From Bradysia coprophila (lineage: Eukaryota > Arthropoda > Insecta > Diptera > Sciaridae), in contig NW_023503608.1 in the NCBI RefSeq assembly GCF_014529535.1, positions 6,684,501 through 6,748,500 on the forward strand: DNA of 64,000 bases, given 5' to 3'. Under the pieces are notes generated by a model, which searched no databases, had not been told where the DNA came from, and worked only from the letters and a program-made list of their open reading frames with translations. Shown in pieces: positions 37,430 through 49,600 of the stretch (position 1 is the first letter of the stretch; every line of letters begins with the position of its first letter). The position numbers and the translations under genes were made by a program.

Positions 37430-37634
37430 CAGTCAGAGGCTGTGGAATTTCACCATGAATTTGCTTTAGCTGATACACACACATAATCAAAACTGTTTAT
37501 ACGTCTTTATACGTTTTTACCACTATCATGTGCGTTCGTGTAGCACCTTCAACCGTATTAACAGTTTCGTATGTGTGGATCAGCTGAAAAACAGCTGAAG
37601 CAAATTCATGGTGAAACTTCACTGCCTCTGCCTG
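37430..37634. mobile_element. Mariner-type MITE flanked by TA, ends CAG(T/G)CAGAGGC
   Basis: The left end CAGTCAGAGGCTGTGGAATT and the inverse of the right end CAGGCAGAGGCAGTGAAGTT align, then both continue TTCACCATGAATTTGCTT. TA dinucleotides flank at 37428-37429 and 37635-37636, as for Tc1/mariner insertions. The 205-bp unit has no coding capacity. Confidence 0.75.
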
Positions 37635-37653
37635 TATATAAAATACTATTATA

Positions 37654-37784
37654 CAGTGTTTAAGTAAACGAGATGGAAAATCAACTCGGGGTCTGCTGTC
37701 ATCGATAATACAAAAGAATGTGACAGCAGACCCCTAGATGGAACAATAGGTTGTCGTTTCGCCATCTCTCTCACTTAAACACTC
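37654..37784. mobile_element. Mariner-type MITE flanked by TA, ends CAGTGTTTAAGT
   Basis: CAGTGTTTAAGTAAACGAGA TGG at the left matches the inverse of the right end (one terminal mismatch), and an inner pair GGGGTCTGCTGTCA / TGACAGCAGACCCC adds a second stem. TA flanks at 37652-37653 and 37785-37786. It lies only about 17 bp from the preceding TA-flanked element. Confidence 0.75.
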
Positions 37785-37887
37785 TAGAGTTCAGAGGTCG
37801 AATCTATGTTTTCATGCTTCGGGGCCGAAAATGAGGACAATTTTTCGAATTTTCTCGGGTTTCCGGCCCTCTGCATGAAAACTCACA

Positions 37888-37977
37888 TGTGCACCTGTTT
37901 TGGACGATTGATTTAAGGCACTTTCGCTTGTCAATCCGCGAAATTGCCTAAAATCAATCGTCCAAAACAGGTACACA
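37888..37977. mobile_element. Short palindromic element related to the TCTGTTGTGGAC MITEs
   Basis: TGTGCACCTGTTTTGGACGA then TTGATTTAAGGCACTTTCGC pairs with its inverse ending CGTCCAAAACAGGTACACA. The inner GGCACTTTCGCTTGTC and GCGAAATTGCCTAAAA are shared with the elements at 3758 and 39004, so this is a diverged relative. Confidence 0.7.
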
Positions 37978-38424
37978 AATGACTATTGGTCGACTATCTT
38001 CATCTAATTTAAATTTTTACCTTTGTGCTATCACGCATTTTCGGTGATATTTCCTTCTCCCTTGACGAATACATACATACATAAGATGTAAATTTGTCAT
38101 GAAAAGCATGGCACAACATGACAAACGTTGACCGTACATTATGTGAGATCATCGTACTATACGACGTACTGCAGCTCATTTCAATAGGATGAATCTTTCA
38201 GTTTTTAGGTCTTCTGAAAAACAAATTGCCGGTTTAATCCGAAGTCTTTATCTTAAAAGTTCCATAACTTTAACAAACCACTTCAAGAATTAAGTAGTCG
38301 GTCGGCAATTTGACCACGAAACTATCATACCAAGCATATAAATTCTCTGCCATACAAAGGAATTGATGATTAATAGGAAAATTTTAAATTTCTTCCAACT
38401 GAAGATCTTTGCGCACTGCGCATC

Positions 38425-38700
38425 GATGATAAATTTGAGTATTGAAAATTCGCTACGATGAGTTTGTTTTCTCAATCCGGCCGGGGATTGTGCAATACTT
38501 CACCAAAATAACAAAGTTTTGCCAAATCCACAGTCGAAGCGAAAATAACATTCGGACATCCGCATATCATTCAATAAATTTATAATGCCGGCCGGCCATT
38601 GTTAAACAAAAAAAAAACTCCAAACTTACGTGATTTTGTTGGTAAATTGACAAAGAAGTGTATATCCTTTACCACTTCCATCTGTAATAATTGCCATTCA
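38425..38700 (-). pseudogene. Inverted partial copy of the Nnf1 5' end (exon 1 and start of intron 1)
   Basis: Read on the minus strand, ATGGAAGTGG (about 38675) and ACCAACAAAATCAC before a GTAAGT donor (exon edge 38630) correspond to ATGGAAGTGG and GTCAACAAAATAAC before GTAAGT in Nnf1 exon 1. Colinear intron similarity follows: AACAATGGCC, then TTATTTTCGCTTCGACTGTG, GGATTTGGCAA, and AGTATTGCACAATCCCCGGC. The copy's exon is shorter (about 46-55 bp instead of 95) and no copy of Nnf1 exons 2-4 was found downstream. A 23-codon frame from 38697 to the donor also exists but ends without a partner exon. Interpreted as an inverted segmental duplicate that has decayed. Confidence 0.6.
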
Positions 38701-39003
38701 GCTTCCACTTTTGTCTAACGAAATAACAATGCAATGGATTCAATGGCATTTTACATTATGATGAACGCTTCAATTGGCGCCGTTTTTACCTTTTGTTTGA
38801 AATAATTTGAATGGGTTTTGAATGTGAATGGCAGATGCTTGCGCAGATGTTTTTGTTTTCGAATATTCGATTATATTCTCTTCATGCCCATGCCGCTCAT
38901 CTTTCTTGAATGCGTTTCATGTTTTTTAAGTAAGTACACTGTACACCGCTCGACTGGTGGAATTAAGAATCGAAAAAATTGATTTTCGGATATATATGGG
39001 AAA

Positions 39004-39130
39004 TAGTTGTTTACGTATCTCTGGTGGACGGTATATTTTAGACAATTTCACGAGTTGTAGCCCGAACCCCGAATGAAGAGAAGCGAAAGTGTCTAAAGTC
39101 AACCGACCACAACAGATGCGTATACAACTA
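39004..39130. mobile_element. Foldback MITE, TATCTCTGGTGGAC family, copy 2
   Basis: The left end TAGTTGTTTACGTATCT and the inverse of the right end TAGTTGTATACGCATCT match, followed by GGTGGAC/TTGTGG and TTTTAGACA/TTTAGACACTTTCGC. It is the partner of 3758-3885, including the GTAGCCCGAAC centre and downstream similarity to about 39185. Confidence 0.75.
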
Positions 39131-39298
39131 AGAGCCTAAATATCAAGGAAAATTCTAAAATGTATTCCCAAGGCATGAACATGTCATTAGAATTATCATG
39201 CACATATAACAATCATGCCACCAGTATAATTATCGAAGCCTTTAAATGTCTTAATCGAAATTCCAGATGTAAATTGTTGCTTCTTCATTAGTTCTAGC

Positions 39299-39466
39299 CA
39301 AGACTGTAGACTTTGGGGAGGTCAAACAGACCGCAATTTTATTAGATATGCGGGAAGACACCACTTCTAAAGATTTTACATATACAGAAATTTATTATAT
39401 TACATTATCACGGCGACAATAATAATCATGTCTATTTGGGTGACCTCCCCAAAGTTTACAGTCTTG
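39299..39466. mobile_element. MITE with CAAGACTGTARACTTTGGGG ends
   Basis: The inverted repeats at 39299-39324 and 39441-39466 are 26 bp long with one mismatch and read CAAGACTGTAGACTTTGGGG then AGGTCA. The 116-bp centre is unique and non-coding. Target duplication is not clear. Confidence 0.8.
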
Positions 39467-40509
39467 ATTTTTACACACATTCTATTATATAAGTCCTCAA
39501 TAAGTATAACTGATCACTCATTCTTGTCGTCTCTGTTTAAGACACCACATTTTAACAAATAGATACATTTTGTAGAACATACTCATAACAGATTGTTTGA
39601 AATGTCAACTTAAAAAAAAAGTTTTTATGATCAACTCAGAAGTATCTTAACCTGTTCTTTCAGAACCTTGGAAAATCCCTCATTGTCTTATTCAAACAAT
39701 AATTTCGTACAACACGAACAGCACTCTTTTGAAAATTTATATACACGCGCCAAAAATTGAAATACAACGAGGTATGGAACGAATGAATTTTCGCAAATGG
39801 AAAATTCAGCTGTTATTAAACACACTATTAATCTACCATCAACATTGTCACGAGAATTGTATACACAGAGCTGTACACCATGAAAAAAGGAATATTAGCG
39901 CCGCGAAAATGTATTGTGTTTAAAATATCAAAGCGGTCAAAGTCTTACCAAGCTCGTCGCGCAGATCTCTAGTGCAGTTATAGAAAATATTTGAACCCTT
40001 ATTTAACTGGACTTTAGTAATTATAATTCAGCATAACACTGCTTCTATCATTAACAACATTGGTATGTCAGACGTCACAAACTTAAATGAATTGTGTATT
40101 TTAACACGAAGAAGGCATGACTCTGTCTGTACGAAAGAAATGCAAAATCTATGCCATCAGAATGAAAAATGAAACAAAAAATCTGATATTAGACTGAAAT
40201 AATGTTTTTTGACAACCTAAAAGGAAAACGATGCACCCGATACACACATTGGATGAAACCCACCCACCAAGTAATGTTTACTTTTTCAGTTCCCTCATAT
40301 GCACACCTAAATACGGCCCTGTATAGAAGCGGAAAAAAATGCTCTATATGGTCGATATGTCAAACTTGAATCGGGACAATCGAAGCGGTACGACATCTGG
40401 CACTTTCAAAATTAAACAAAAGGAAAACACCAACGGCACAAGAGCAGCTGTGTAGATTTTATTCTAAAAATTTCTCTGGCGCAAGGCAGAGGATAAAATT
40501 GATTGTAAA

Positions 40510-43500
40510 ATGGAAGTGGATACTGGAGAAGAAGAATTGATGTATGCAACCGAAGTTAGACGTCGGTTATTGGATTTATTCAAGAATATGGTCAACAAAA
40601 TAACGTAAGTTAACAATTTGAACAAAACAATGGCCAGAAGGATTTGCCGGTTGAAGCATCAAATTCAGTTGTTATTTTCGGTTCGACTGTGGATTTGGCA
40701 ACACTTTGTTTCTGTAAAGTATTGCACAATCCCCGGCCGTATCGAGGATGACAATATCATCGAATACGAGACGTTTGAACCAATTTTTGAACAGTCTTTT
40801 TTTGCGCAATAAATTTTTGAACAAATACCGTTAACTGTACAGAGGGATTCTTCTGGAAAACAGACGACCGAAATCGGACGCATTTTCTATTGGAATTTTT
40901 TGTATGTGCCCAGTAAGGTATTCGACCCCTGAAGCTAAAACCACTTCCAAAAAACTCTTCGAAGCTTGTGTGGCTGGTGAGCAAAAACCGAAAACTTGCA
41001 TTTTTCTTACAAAAATTTTTACAGTTACACGAGCCGTACAGGGTCGTGTGAGGTGTCGTTGGAAAGGTAGTTGGATTTACTTCCGGGGATTTAAAATTAA
41101 TCCACACTGAGATATGTACAGGTGAAGTTTTTAACGGAATAAAGAATGAAAACTTACACTTTTCTCACAGAAATTTCTCGAGGTACACGAAGCGTACATG
41201 GTCGTGTGGGGTGTCATTAGAAAGGTAATTGCATGTACTTTCAGGGAAAATAGCACCTATTGGGAAGCAACTACGACGAATTATGAGAAGTTGAAATGTT
41301 TAAGTGCTTATAATGAATCGAAGATGCTACCAAACTTCCGTAAGCTCTACTTTTCTAAGTATATGCAATTACCTTTCTAATGACACTCCACACGACTATG
41401 CACGTTTCGTGTACATCGAGAAATTTCTATAAAAAAAGTGTAAGATTTCAGTCTTTACTCCGTTGAAAACTTTAACTGTGCATATCTCGGTGTGGATGAA
41501 TTTCAAAGTCAATAAGACCCCATTTGCCCCAGAAGTACATGCAATTACCTCTCTAATGACACCCATACGACTCTGTACGGCTTGTGTAACTGGAGAAATT
41601 TTTGTAAGAAAAGTTCAAGTTTTCGTTTTTTTATGACCTCTTATACCAGCCACACAAGCTTCGAGGAATTTTTTTGAAAGTGGTTTTGGGTTCTGGGGTC
41701 GAATACCTTACTGGGCACATATAACAAATTCCAGGAGAAAATGCGTCCGATTTCGGTCTACTGTTTTTCAGAAGAATCCCTCACAAGTACATTGGATTCA
41801 AACAAACGCAATAAAATGAACAACGAAACCTTCACTCTGTTCAGCGCTACGTGAGCGATCATACGATTGTTTAAAAGTAACGGAGCTCTAAAGAGAGTTG
41901 GAAAGTGTAACTGCAATTCTTCTTCAATTGAAATTTGCTTCTAGGTCAGCGAATTTCGATGAAATCTTCAAAAAATTTGAGGAAAACGATGCCGTCGTTA
42001 CGAACGTTGATCAAAATGTCGATACATTCAAAGCGAATTTGTATCGAAATATCAGCGAAAACTTCAAGGATATGTGGCATTTGCAAGAGATCGACCTTCA
42101 ACTGAATGCACTGAAGTTCTGCAAAGAGAAGTGCAAAAATAACACCACGTCGTGGTGCGTTTAATTGATTAAAACATTTTCAACGGGGTTTTTCAATACA
42201 ATCATTTTTCAGGCGACCGACCGGACAAACACCGGAAGCTCAAACAAAGTATCTACGGATTCATTACTTGAGAAAGAAAATAGCGTTCGTTGATAATGCG
42301 ATAGCTGCACAGCATAAAAGTTTTGAAGTAAGTTTCAGTTGGTAAATTTTAGGGTTTTAAGGTTATTACTAATAATGTTGAAAGACCGTCGTCTAAACAG
42401 ATTCGACAAACTTCATGTCATAGCAAAGCCAAACAGATAGGTTAAAGTTACGACAAATGGAACCGAAAAATGCTAACAGACCTGACAGTGGAATAAGACT
42501 GGTTTTCAATTCCGACATATTTACGTCGCGTCGTAGGCGGTATTGTTGAATTTTTTCTGTTGTCTCTCGTTTTTTTAGTCCCAGCGCCGATGGTTTGCCT
42601 CTTTTCTAGACGATCTCAGTTGAAGGTTTTATGAATTGGATAGCGGTCAAACCAGATATTAGTGAATTGAGGTAACCCTCTCCTGTTCCGGGATTGAAAT
42701 TTCATTGACGATCAACAAAAGTTAATTTCAGAAATGCAAATGATACTGCCTGTTGTCTTTCATATTGCAGATCGATCTGTTGATTCACCCCTATGACTTT
42801 CTTTTATTTCTAGTAAATTTTCTCTTTCCCTCTGAAACTTCGGACAATTTTTTATCAATTTTTCTTTCATCAATGGCAATGGAAGACCAAAAAGGGCAAG
42901 GTTAATTTTAATGTTTTCATGCGAAGGCGTAACACTCGATGCATTACATCTTTCTGTTCTGTATCTATCGATATTTTGCATCAAAATTTTTGCTCCTTTA
43001 CTATCAACGTTATAGAAATCTGTTGTTTTATCTTAGAATACGATATCGAAAAGACGTTTTTTATCGACTGAAACAGAGGACGTCAGTGAAATTTAGACAT
43101 GAAATTTATTCAGCTTTTTTATTCGGGTGAAGCTGTTACACGCACGTAGAAGTGGTACAACCGTCTTAGTATTTTTGTATGAGTAGATCAGTTGAAAAAC
43201 AATCTCTCATTTCTCGAATTTTCTTACATTTATCCAAAAACATTTTTTTGGTAAATTGAGGAAAATATGTGAATATGGGATAGTGTTGTCCCCTGTTCGA
43301 CAATTACACTGAAATTATTGGTGCTTCAAATCAAAATTAGTTAGTTAGTTAGTACTTAAGTATAGTTTCCACTTAAAAAGAGCACTCCGTTTAGCCTCCG
43401 TCTACATGACAGTTGTAAAATAGAACAAAAGAACTGTCACGCAAACGGAGTGGAAATTGAATTTATTTCAATTTTTTACTCCGTTTACGTGACAGTTCCT

Positions 43501-43848
43501 TTGTTCTATTTTACAACTGTCATGTAAACGGAGGCTAAACGGAGTGCTCTTTTTAAGTGGAAACTATACTTTAGTGTATGTCGAAAAGGTGAAATACGAA
43601 CCGTTCTTTTTGCTGGCTCTGTCGACCAGTGAAATGAATCTATAATTAAGGAAAAACAGCTTTCGACATTACATTTTACCTTTTCTTTCTATTTTCAGAA
43701 TTTAAGCAGCGAAGTCTTAACAAAACGAAGTCGTATAGGTGCACTCATCCAGAGGCGTACTATTCTTGAAGGAGAAATGAACATGAGGATGGAAATGATC
43801 GATAAAAATACTGCCCTCGAATCTAGTAATCAAAAAGATCATAGTTGA
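40510..43848 (+). CDS. Nnf1: Kinetochore protein Nnf1 / PMF1 (Mis12 complex subunit)
   Basis: Four exons splice in frame to 189 residues: 40510-40604, 41945-42154, 42213-42327, 43699-43848. The order of features matches the PMF1/Nnf1 family: an N-terminal helix RRRLLDLFKNMVNKI, a SANFDEIFKKF segment, a long helix with DTFKANLYRNISENFKDMW, then DLQLNALKFCKEKC, and the family hallmark W-R-P-(S/T)-G at residues 102-106, which is assembled across intron 2 (donor GTGCGT). A C-terminal coiled coil follows. In other species Nnf1 pairs with Mis12 and, with Dsn1/Nsl1 where present, links CENP-C to the Ndc80 complex at kinetochores. Length is near that of vertebrate PMF1 and Drosophila Nnf1 proteins. 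The AATAAA at 43886-43891 sets the 3' end. Introns 1 and 3 host palindromic elements. Confidence 0.82.
40842..41782. mobile_element. Large foldback element in Nnf1 intron 1 (arms of about 0.4 kb)
   Basis: The left arm begins GAGGGATTCTTCTGGAAAAC and continues with CCGAAATCGGACGCATTTTC, GTGCCCAGTAAGGTATTCGA, GAAGCTTGTGTGGCTGG and GTACACGAAGCGTACATGG. The right arm has the inverse of each in reverse order and ends GAAGAATCCCTC. The centre is around 41260-41350. Arms are imperfect with small gaps. No transposase frame is seen. It fills most of the 1.34-kb intron. Confidence 0.85.
43359..43570. mobile_element. Young PIF/Harbinger-like MITE in Nnf1 intron 3
   Basis: Terminal inverted repeats begin AGTATAGTTTCCACTTAAAA and extend about 93 bp with roughly three mismatches, so the 212-bp element is almost entirely palindromic. 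TTA flanks both sides (43356-43358 and 43571-43573), the target preference of PIF/Harbinger elements. The high arm identity implies recent insertion or turnover. Confidence 0.85.
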
Positions 43849-45786
43849 TAAATGCAGATGCGATTGTCTCGGAAATTATGATTTAAATAAAATCTTGTGA
43901 TAAAACTGCTGCTCAATTTAATTATTTTCTTGACGGCTGTCGCTGCTCAAGGAATTTTAAATTTATTAAGGGACTTCGTTTTGAGGAAGTCAATAAAGGA
44001 TCACCATTCGTGGTACATGGTTGGCCAATTGGTTGAAAGAGACTTCCTTTTTAAGGACTTTTATTGGATATGTTGATGATATAATTGTGATGTAGAGTTT
44101 GATTGCTTGTAGATTTAGTAAATTGCCCCTTACAATAGTTACAGCGACTAGCTAAGATTTTATGAACGAATACGATTGAGTGAGTACATGTAATAGTTAC
44201 ATGAAAACAGGTTGCTTGACCCAAACTTCGATAACTAATCATATCACTTGTTATACTGATGGGCCTCCTCACACCTCTCCCTGTGCTAGCTTTAAATAGA
44301 AAAGTAAGGACGTGTCTTGCAGACACATATTCGTTCAAAATAAATTTCCATCGTTAACGAAGCTATGGACGAACTAACTAGATAGGGTTCAAGTATTTCA
44401 ATCGATAATTTTTGTAATTCCAGTTACGCTTTCAACTCTAAAATACATTGTCGTTGCCTGGAATTTTCCAAATAACTCCAAATACCCCAAAAGAACTAAC
44501 AAAGTGATATCCTTGCCGCTGTCGAAGGTTTTGAAAGTGTCGACAATAAGTTTGCCACGAATTTAAACGAACCAATAGTAACTCATCTAATTTTGCACAC
44601 GACTTATCTACGATGAATGAGAGACAGAGATGGAATAAATATTATCTGTCGAATCATAACGACTGAGTGGCTTTGAGTGCAAAAATTTCCACACGACACC
44701 AATAAAAATTATTGTATCAATTATTTCATTAAATAGCTTGTTCAATTGAACAATTTATTTACTTCTTATTGGTGACTATCTTAAGATGCGTTGATGAATA
44801 TATGACGATACATACAATCATGAGTGCTACGAAATATTGAAAATTTTCTGTATTAAATCATTTGAGGTTTCGTCGCTGATTGTGTAATTTAGATAATTTT
44901 TCATTTGCTGAGTGCCTGTGCCCTATAATATCATCGCTGAAAATATGGACGTAAAATAGTCGAGAAATTTACTGAAGAATGTTCTTTAAAATGAGGACAG
45001 CGAGGACCCGATTTACGAATGAACCCCACTTAATGAACCTTGAAGCATGAACCATCGTGGTTCAGAATTGATACCTTAGAAAATTTCTTATAATATTTGT
45101 CTTTACGATCCGATATTTGATTTTTGAAGCTCTTATTTCTTTCGAAAATTTATTAAATTCAAGAAGTCTTTTTAATCTTCTTTTAGTACACCTGTCCTTC
45201 TTGTTTTCCACAAAAGGATCTTCAAATTTTTCAAGCGACTTTTACAAGGCTGTGATAGCCTTGAAATTCTGGTCAGTCCAGGAAAATAAACCCTGGTTTG
45301 GGCACTGGGTCAGCGTCGCCAGCATCTTCTACTTTATTATGCCATGTACTGATTTTTACTTTACTTTACTCTTCTACATTTAAAGCTATCTAAAGCTATT
45401 CCAACCAACCGCTCCGTAAAAATAAAAGCTAAATAAAAAGCTAAATTCTGGTTATTGTTATTAACGTAAGAGTCGATACTTCGTACCGATCTAATAAATT
45501 TGTCTGTCCAAATAGTTATACTAGGCTTCACTCTCAGAGACATTGAATAATGTTTTTCCGCCACTCTTATCTACGGAGGATTTCTTACGCCTTATTTACA
45601 TTCAGTATAAGTATAAGTATAAGTAAGAACCACTTGGTGGCTGAGTAGAAATGTCTCCGACTTCTTCGGATTAAATACAGTTAAGTGAAGCATCACATAT
45701 TTCAACCACATTTATAATAGCAGATAAGGTTATCAGAACCAATTAAGACCTTCAGTAGCTGTATAGAAAAGCGATCGATATGAAGG
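43849..45786. other. Intergenic region between Nnf1 and the DOMON gene
   Basis: No gene is supported. A GTATAA microsatellite is at about 45605-45627, followed by CACTTGGTGGCTGAGTAGAA, which resembles a tRNA A box and might be a SINE remnant; no B box was found. Confidence 0.4.
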
Positions 45787-45794
45787 TATATAAA
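45787..45794 (+). promoter_or_regulatory. TATA box of the DOMON gene
   Basis: TATATAAA about 100 bp upstream of the ATG at 45894, predicting transcription start near 45817-45820. Confidence 0.65.
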
Positions 45795-45893
45795 TGTTAC
45801 ACTTAATCCACAATCACTTTGTAGACAGCTGACAACGGACCTAGAGACCGACAACACATACGTTTTCAACGTACTCACTCGAATTCACTCACG

Positions 45894-46626
45894 ATGGACA
45901 CAAAAATGTTTTTGCTGATTTGTACCATTGTTGTTGGCGCTATGGGCCATACAGTGATGGACCTGGATCCTGATTTTAATGTCATGTTTCATATGGCCTC
46001 TGATGATACCATCGAAATACAAGTGATAGCAAAGACAACGGGATGGGTTGGATTCGGCTTCAGTAATACCCACAGTTTTAGTAACGCCGATATGGTCATT
46101 GGAGGTATTAATGATGCAAATAATGAGATTTATCACCAAGTAAGTACCGCTATTCAGATATGATCGGAATTATTGACGAAATTTTATTGTTTTGATCTTA
46201 GGACTATTGGTCAACCAGTGGTGACGTGGTCCCAACATTAGATACTATTCAGAATTGGCGGAGATATGATACGGAATGCAGACAAAATGGCACACATACT
46301 ACTATGTACTATTCCAGACTACTGAACACAGGAGACACGGCCCAAGATCTGATAATTCCGGTATGCACCGAATCACATCGTAATAATGTTGTTCGTACTA
46401 AAATTTTCCATAATTTTTCAATCTGTAGAATAGTAATGTATATTTGGTGTGGGCATACGGTGCCACGGATGCACTGGGAACTGCCGCTAGACAAGAAATT
46501 TATCACCATGAAATAAATTTCATTAGTTCTGGAAGTCACGGTGGATCATCTGCTATACATGGATCTATTGCAATTATTCTTTTGTGTGTTGGATTTTATG
46601 TGTTTCAGTTCTGTGATTTCATGTGA
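45894..46626 (+). CDS. Secreted DOMON-domain protein, probably GPI-anchored
   Basis: Three exons (45894-46139, 46202-46360, 46429-46626), both introns phase 0, encode 200 residues. An N-terminal signal peptide (MFLLICTIVVGAMG core) precedes a single DOMON domain: FNVMFHMASDDTIEIQVIAKTT then GWVGFGFSNT, a DMVIGG motif, DYWSTSGDVVPTLD, and the C-terminal strands through NVYLVWAYG. DOMON domains bind heme or sugars and occur in dopamine beta-hydroxylase relatives, but the copper monooxygenase domains are absent here, so no oxygenase activity is expected. One N-glycosylation site (NGT) is present. The C-terminus has a small-residue stretch (SSGSHGGSSAIHG) followed by a hydrophobic tail, the pattern of a GPI anchor signal; a single membrane helix is the alternative. 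Confidence 0.82.
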
Positions 46627-49600
46627 ATGTTTCTTTTAAGTTTTAAGTGACGTAAATAGTGGAAACAAATATAGAAAATAATTTTCATATTGAATTTGGT
46701 TTTCAATACATAAAATCCTTAAATTGCTGGATGCCATAAATCGGCAAATTTCCATTTCCTAGTAGTTAGTCAAAATTGTGTTACGTGGCTGAAGGAAATT
46801 AAATGGTGGCAAATTAGGAACTACTGACGTAGGAAAAACTAAGAAATTTTTTTGAATAGAACAACCTAGTTGGATGAAACTTGTTGTAAAGTGGTGAGGG
46901 TAATTTTTGTCGGGCGAGTAGATTTTACGATAAATGTTACGTATTGTATCATCATGCCTGACCCAAGTTGCCCATTTCTTCATATTTCCACAATCTGTGA
47001 AATCAAATTCAACATATAACCCAACTGCATCCAAAAAACAGATGTCTTATCTAATTTGAATATCAGGGACTTTGAATCCGTATCTTTTAACATATGCGAT
47101 TCTGATTTGGTCAGTTGTTACTACACACATAGTATTTTCACCCCAGTAAAAAAAGGAAAACCGAAAACTGTTTGCCATATTTCAACTGTTTAACGTAGAG
47201 CACAAAAAAATGAGAAGTTGTGTGTAGAGTTGGCAGAAAATGTGGCAAATGCTTTCTTGTTCTTTACTTTTTAATAAAACTTAATACACAGCTGATGCTC
47301 TCACAGATATTGATTCGCTCATGCGATATCAAACAATGCATACAACCAGCACATGAGTACCTTAATGCAACATAATCTCTACGTTACAGTGCATAGTGAT
47401 ATATGTATATGTATACTGTACTTACATTTCCATACTATGATTTTTGATAGCAAACTTCTTAATCTCTTACTACATGTATATACACACGGATTTAACGAAA
47501 TATTATCTTTTGTATGGAATGACACAATGCTCTCTGTTTTCCTGCATATATATATGTAACGAACATTGGAGCGCATGGGAAATTCCTTTTCAAAACTGAA
47601 ACAAATAAAATAAAGAAAAAGGAACTAATACACACACAAAAAAGAAAATGCTTTTGGGATTATGATTATCTCTTTCATTTTAGTCAACATTGTTAAAACT
47701 GATTGCAAAAGCTTAAAGTTTTCTGCTTGTTCCATTAATGAGACGATATATTCGTAGGATGAGCGTAAAGTTTACATTCAAATAATAAAAGTAGGATGTT
47801 ACAACAGTGAACTATGAGCTGTTATTTACGCTACTTAATTCTAGCACCCCTGGGAGAAAGAAAAATGATTGACGGATTTTTAGAACGTTTATTGAAGTTG
47901 TCCACTCAAAAGGAAAGCTTTGCATTTTTTATATTTCCAATCAAGCATTAAGTTGGGGTAGTAATTTTTTTTAGACTAGTACGAGGCAACAGGGCTTAGT
48001 GGGTTCTCTTTAACGTTTGAAATAATGTAGTGAAAATGTTTATGTCATTGACTAAAATAAAGTGATGATCCAGCTTTTAAGGACTAAATTCTTCTCAATC
48101 TTGCTCTAGGTTATTATTTAGTATAATGAGGTTTGAACAGTATTATACCGAATCTATTACTTCCTTGCGTGAAAGTATTTTCAAAAGATTGATACGACAT
48201 CTTTTACTTCACTAGGTTTGACATATCGCTATATAAAAAGGCATTCGCCAAAGCACCAAGCAGGGTAATAGAAAAAAATAAAGTAGGTAATTTTGGCAGT
48301 GTCAAATGTCATTTTTATTTTATAAGATTTTTACACTCTTAAAAATGCGGTAAGAGCCAAGATATATTCGAAAAATAGGCACGAACGTTCTTTCAATGAA
48401 AATATGATCACTGAAATGTACATTATTTTAACAAATAATCTAACATCACGTTAGCAGTCTGCATACAAATAACTAAATTACGTAACTGAATATAAATTCT
48501 TTAATAAAAGTTAAATGAAAACCCTTCGCAGTAACCACTTTTTCGTTTTCAAATTTGCCTCCAATGCGGCATCTCACGGCGACTCCTGTCTAATATAATG
48601 TAAATGGCAACTCGTACTAAAAACTACTCTATTTGACACCAAAAAATCTCTATTACCCTGCTAGGTGCTTTGCATTCGCCAATGTTCATTCCTAACTTTT
48701 GTCTTCGCTGTCGTAATTAGATGAAGTAGCAGTCTGGAGTTAGATAATCTAGCTACGTGTGAGCTGAATGTCTTCCTTGAACGATTGTTATCACTCTATA
48801 CTTCTCATAAGTATATAAAACGGTTATATTTTAGACGTACGATTCTCTCTGATTGTTTAAAGCAACTAAAACGATTCACACTTTATGTATCCAATCCCGT
48901 AGAACCTCTATCTCTATATAGAATGAATAGTTGAATATAAAAATGTACACAGCAATGGAATGAAGTGTGTACGATAAGATCTTTAATCTGATGATAGACG
49001 AGTAAAATTGAAATGTCAAGTTATATTCATCATGAAAGTGATGTAGTGAATGGTGAAAGTCAATTAGAAGGGGTGCAAAATCAGCTTCATTAAAACTATG
49101 AAAAGATCCAGAAGAAAAATTCTTTATGCGCTGGAATCGTTTTCAGATAACCTTTATAGTTATCGAATCTGTTACCAATTTTGAGCTAAATATTTTATAT
49201 CAATTTACAGGAAATCTTTTACTTCAATTGTTTATCATACATTTTACCGTCTTATAAGACAACATTATCCAGATCAAGTCATTTATATTTGTCGATACGC
49301 GTCGATAACAAATGTAATAGCAGTCGAGGATTGTTACAATTGAGTCCTCGTCTCTTGACTCGGGTTGGTAAGTTAAGTTGTCCCATTAAAAAAATGTTAG
49401 TCATAGATTCTGTTCATTTTCATAGGATTTTACTAAACAGCCTTCTGACCATCTGTGATTACATCCCCATAGTCATAGAATAAGCTTCCAACGATATTTA
49501 CATTTAGCTTAAATAAATAAAACACGAACATAAATCTACCACCAAAAATTTGATGTCAGTTGCAATGATTCATCTCGTGGGAAACAACCAGCAAACACAA

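Noticed and set aside
40904..41110. Frames within the Nnf1 intron 1 foldback
   Set aside because: They arise from palindromic repeat sequence and have no relation to transposases or other families.
45600..45665. tRNA gene or SINE head
   Set aside because: An A-box-like TGGCTGAGTAGA is present but there is no B box and no cloverleaf; kept only as a possible remnant.
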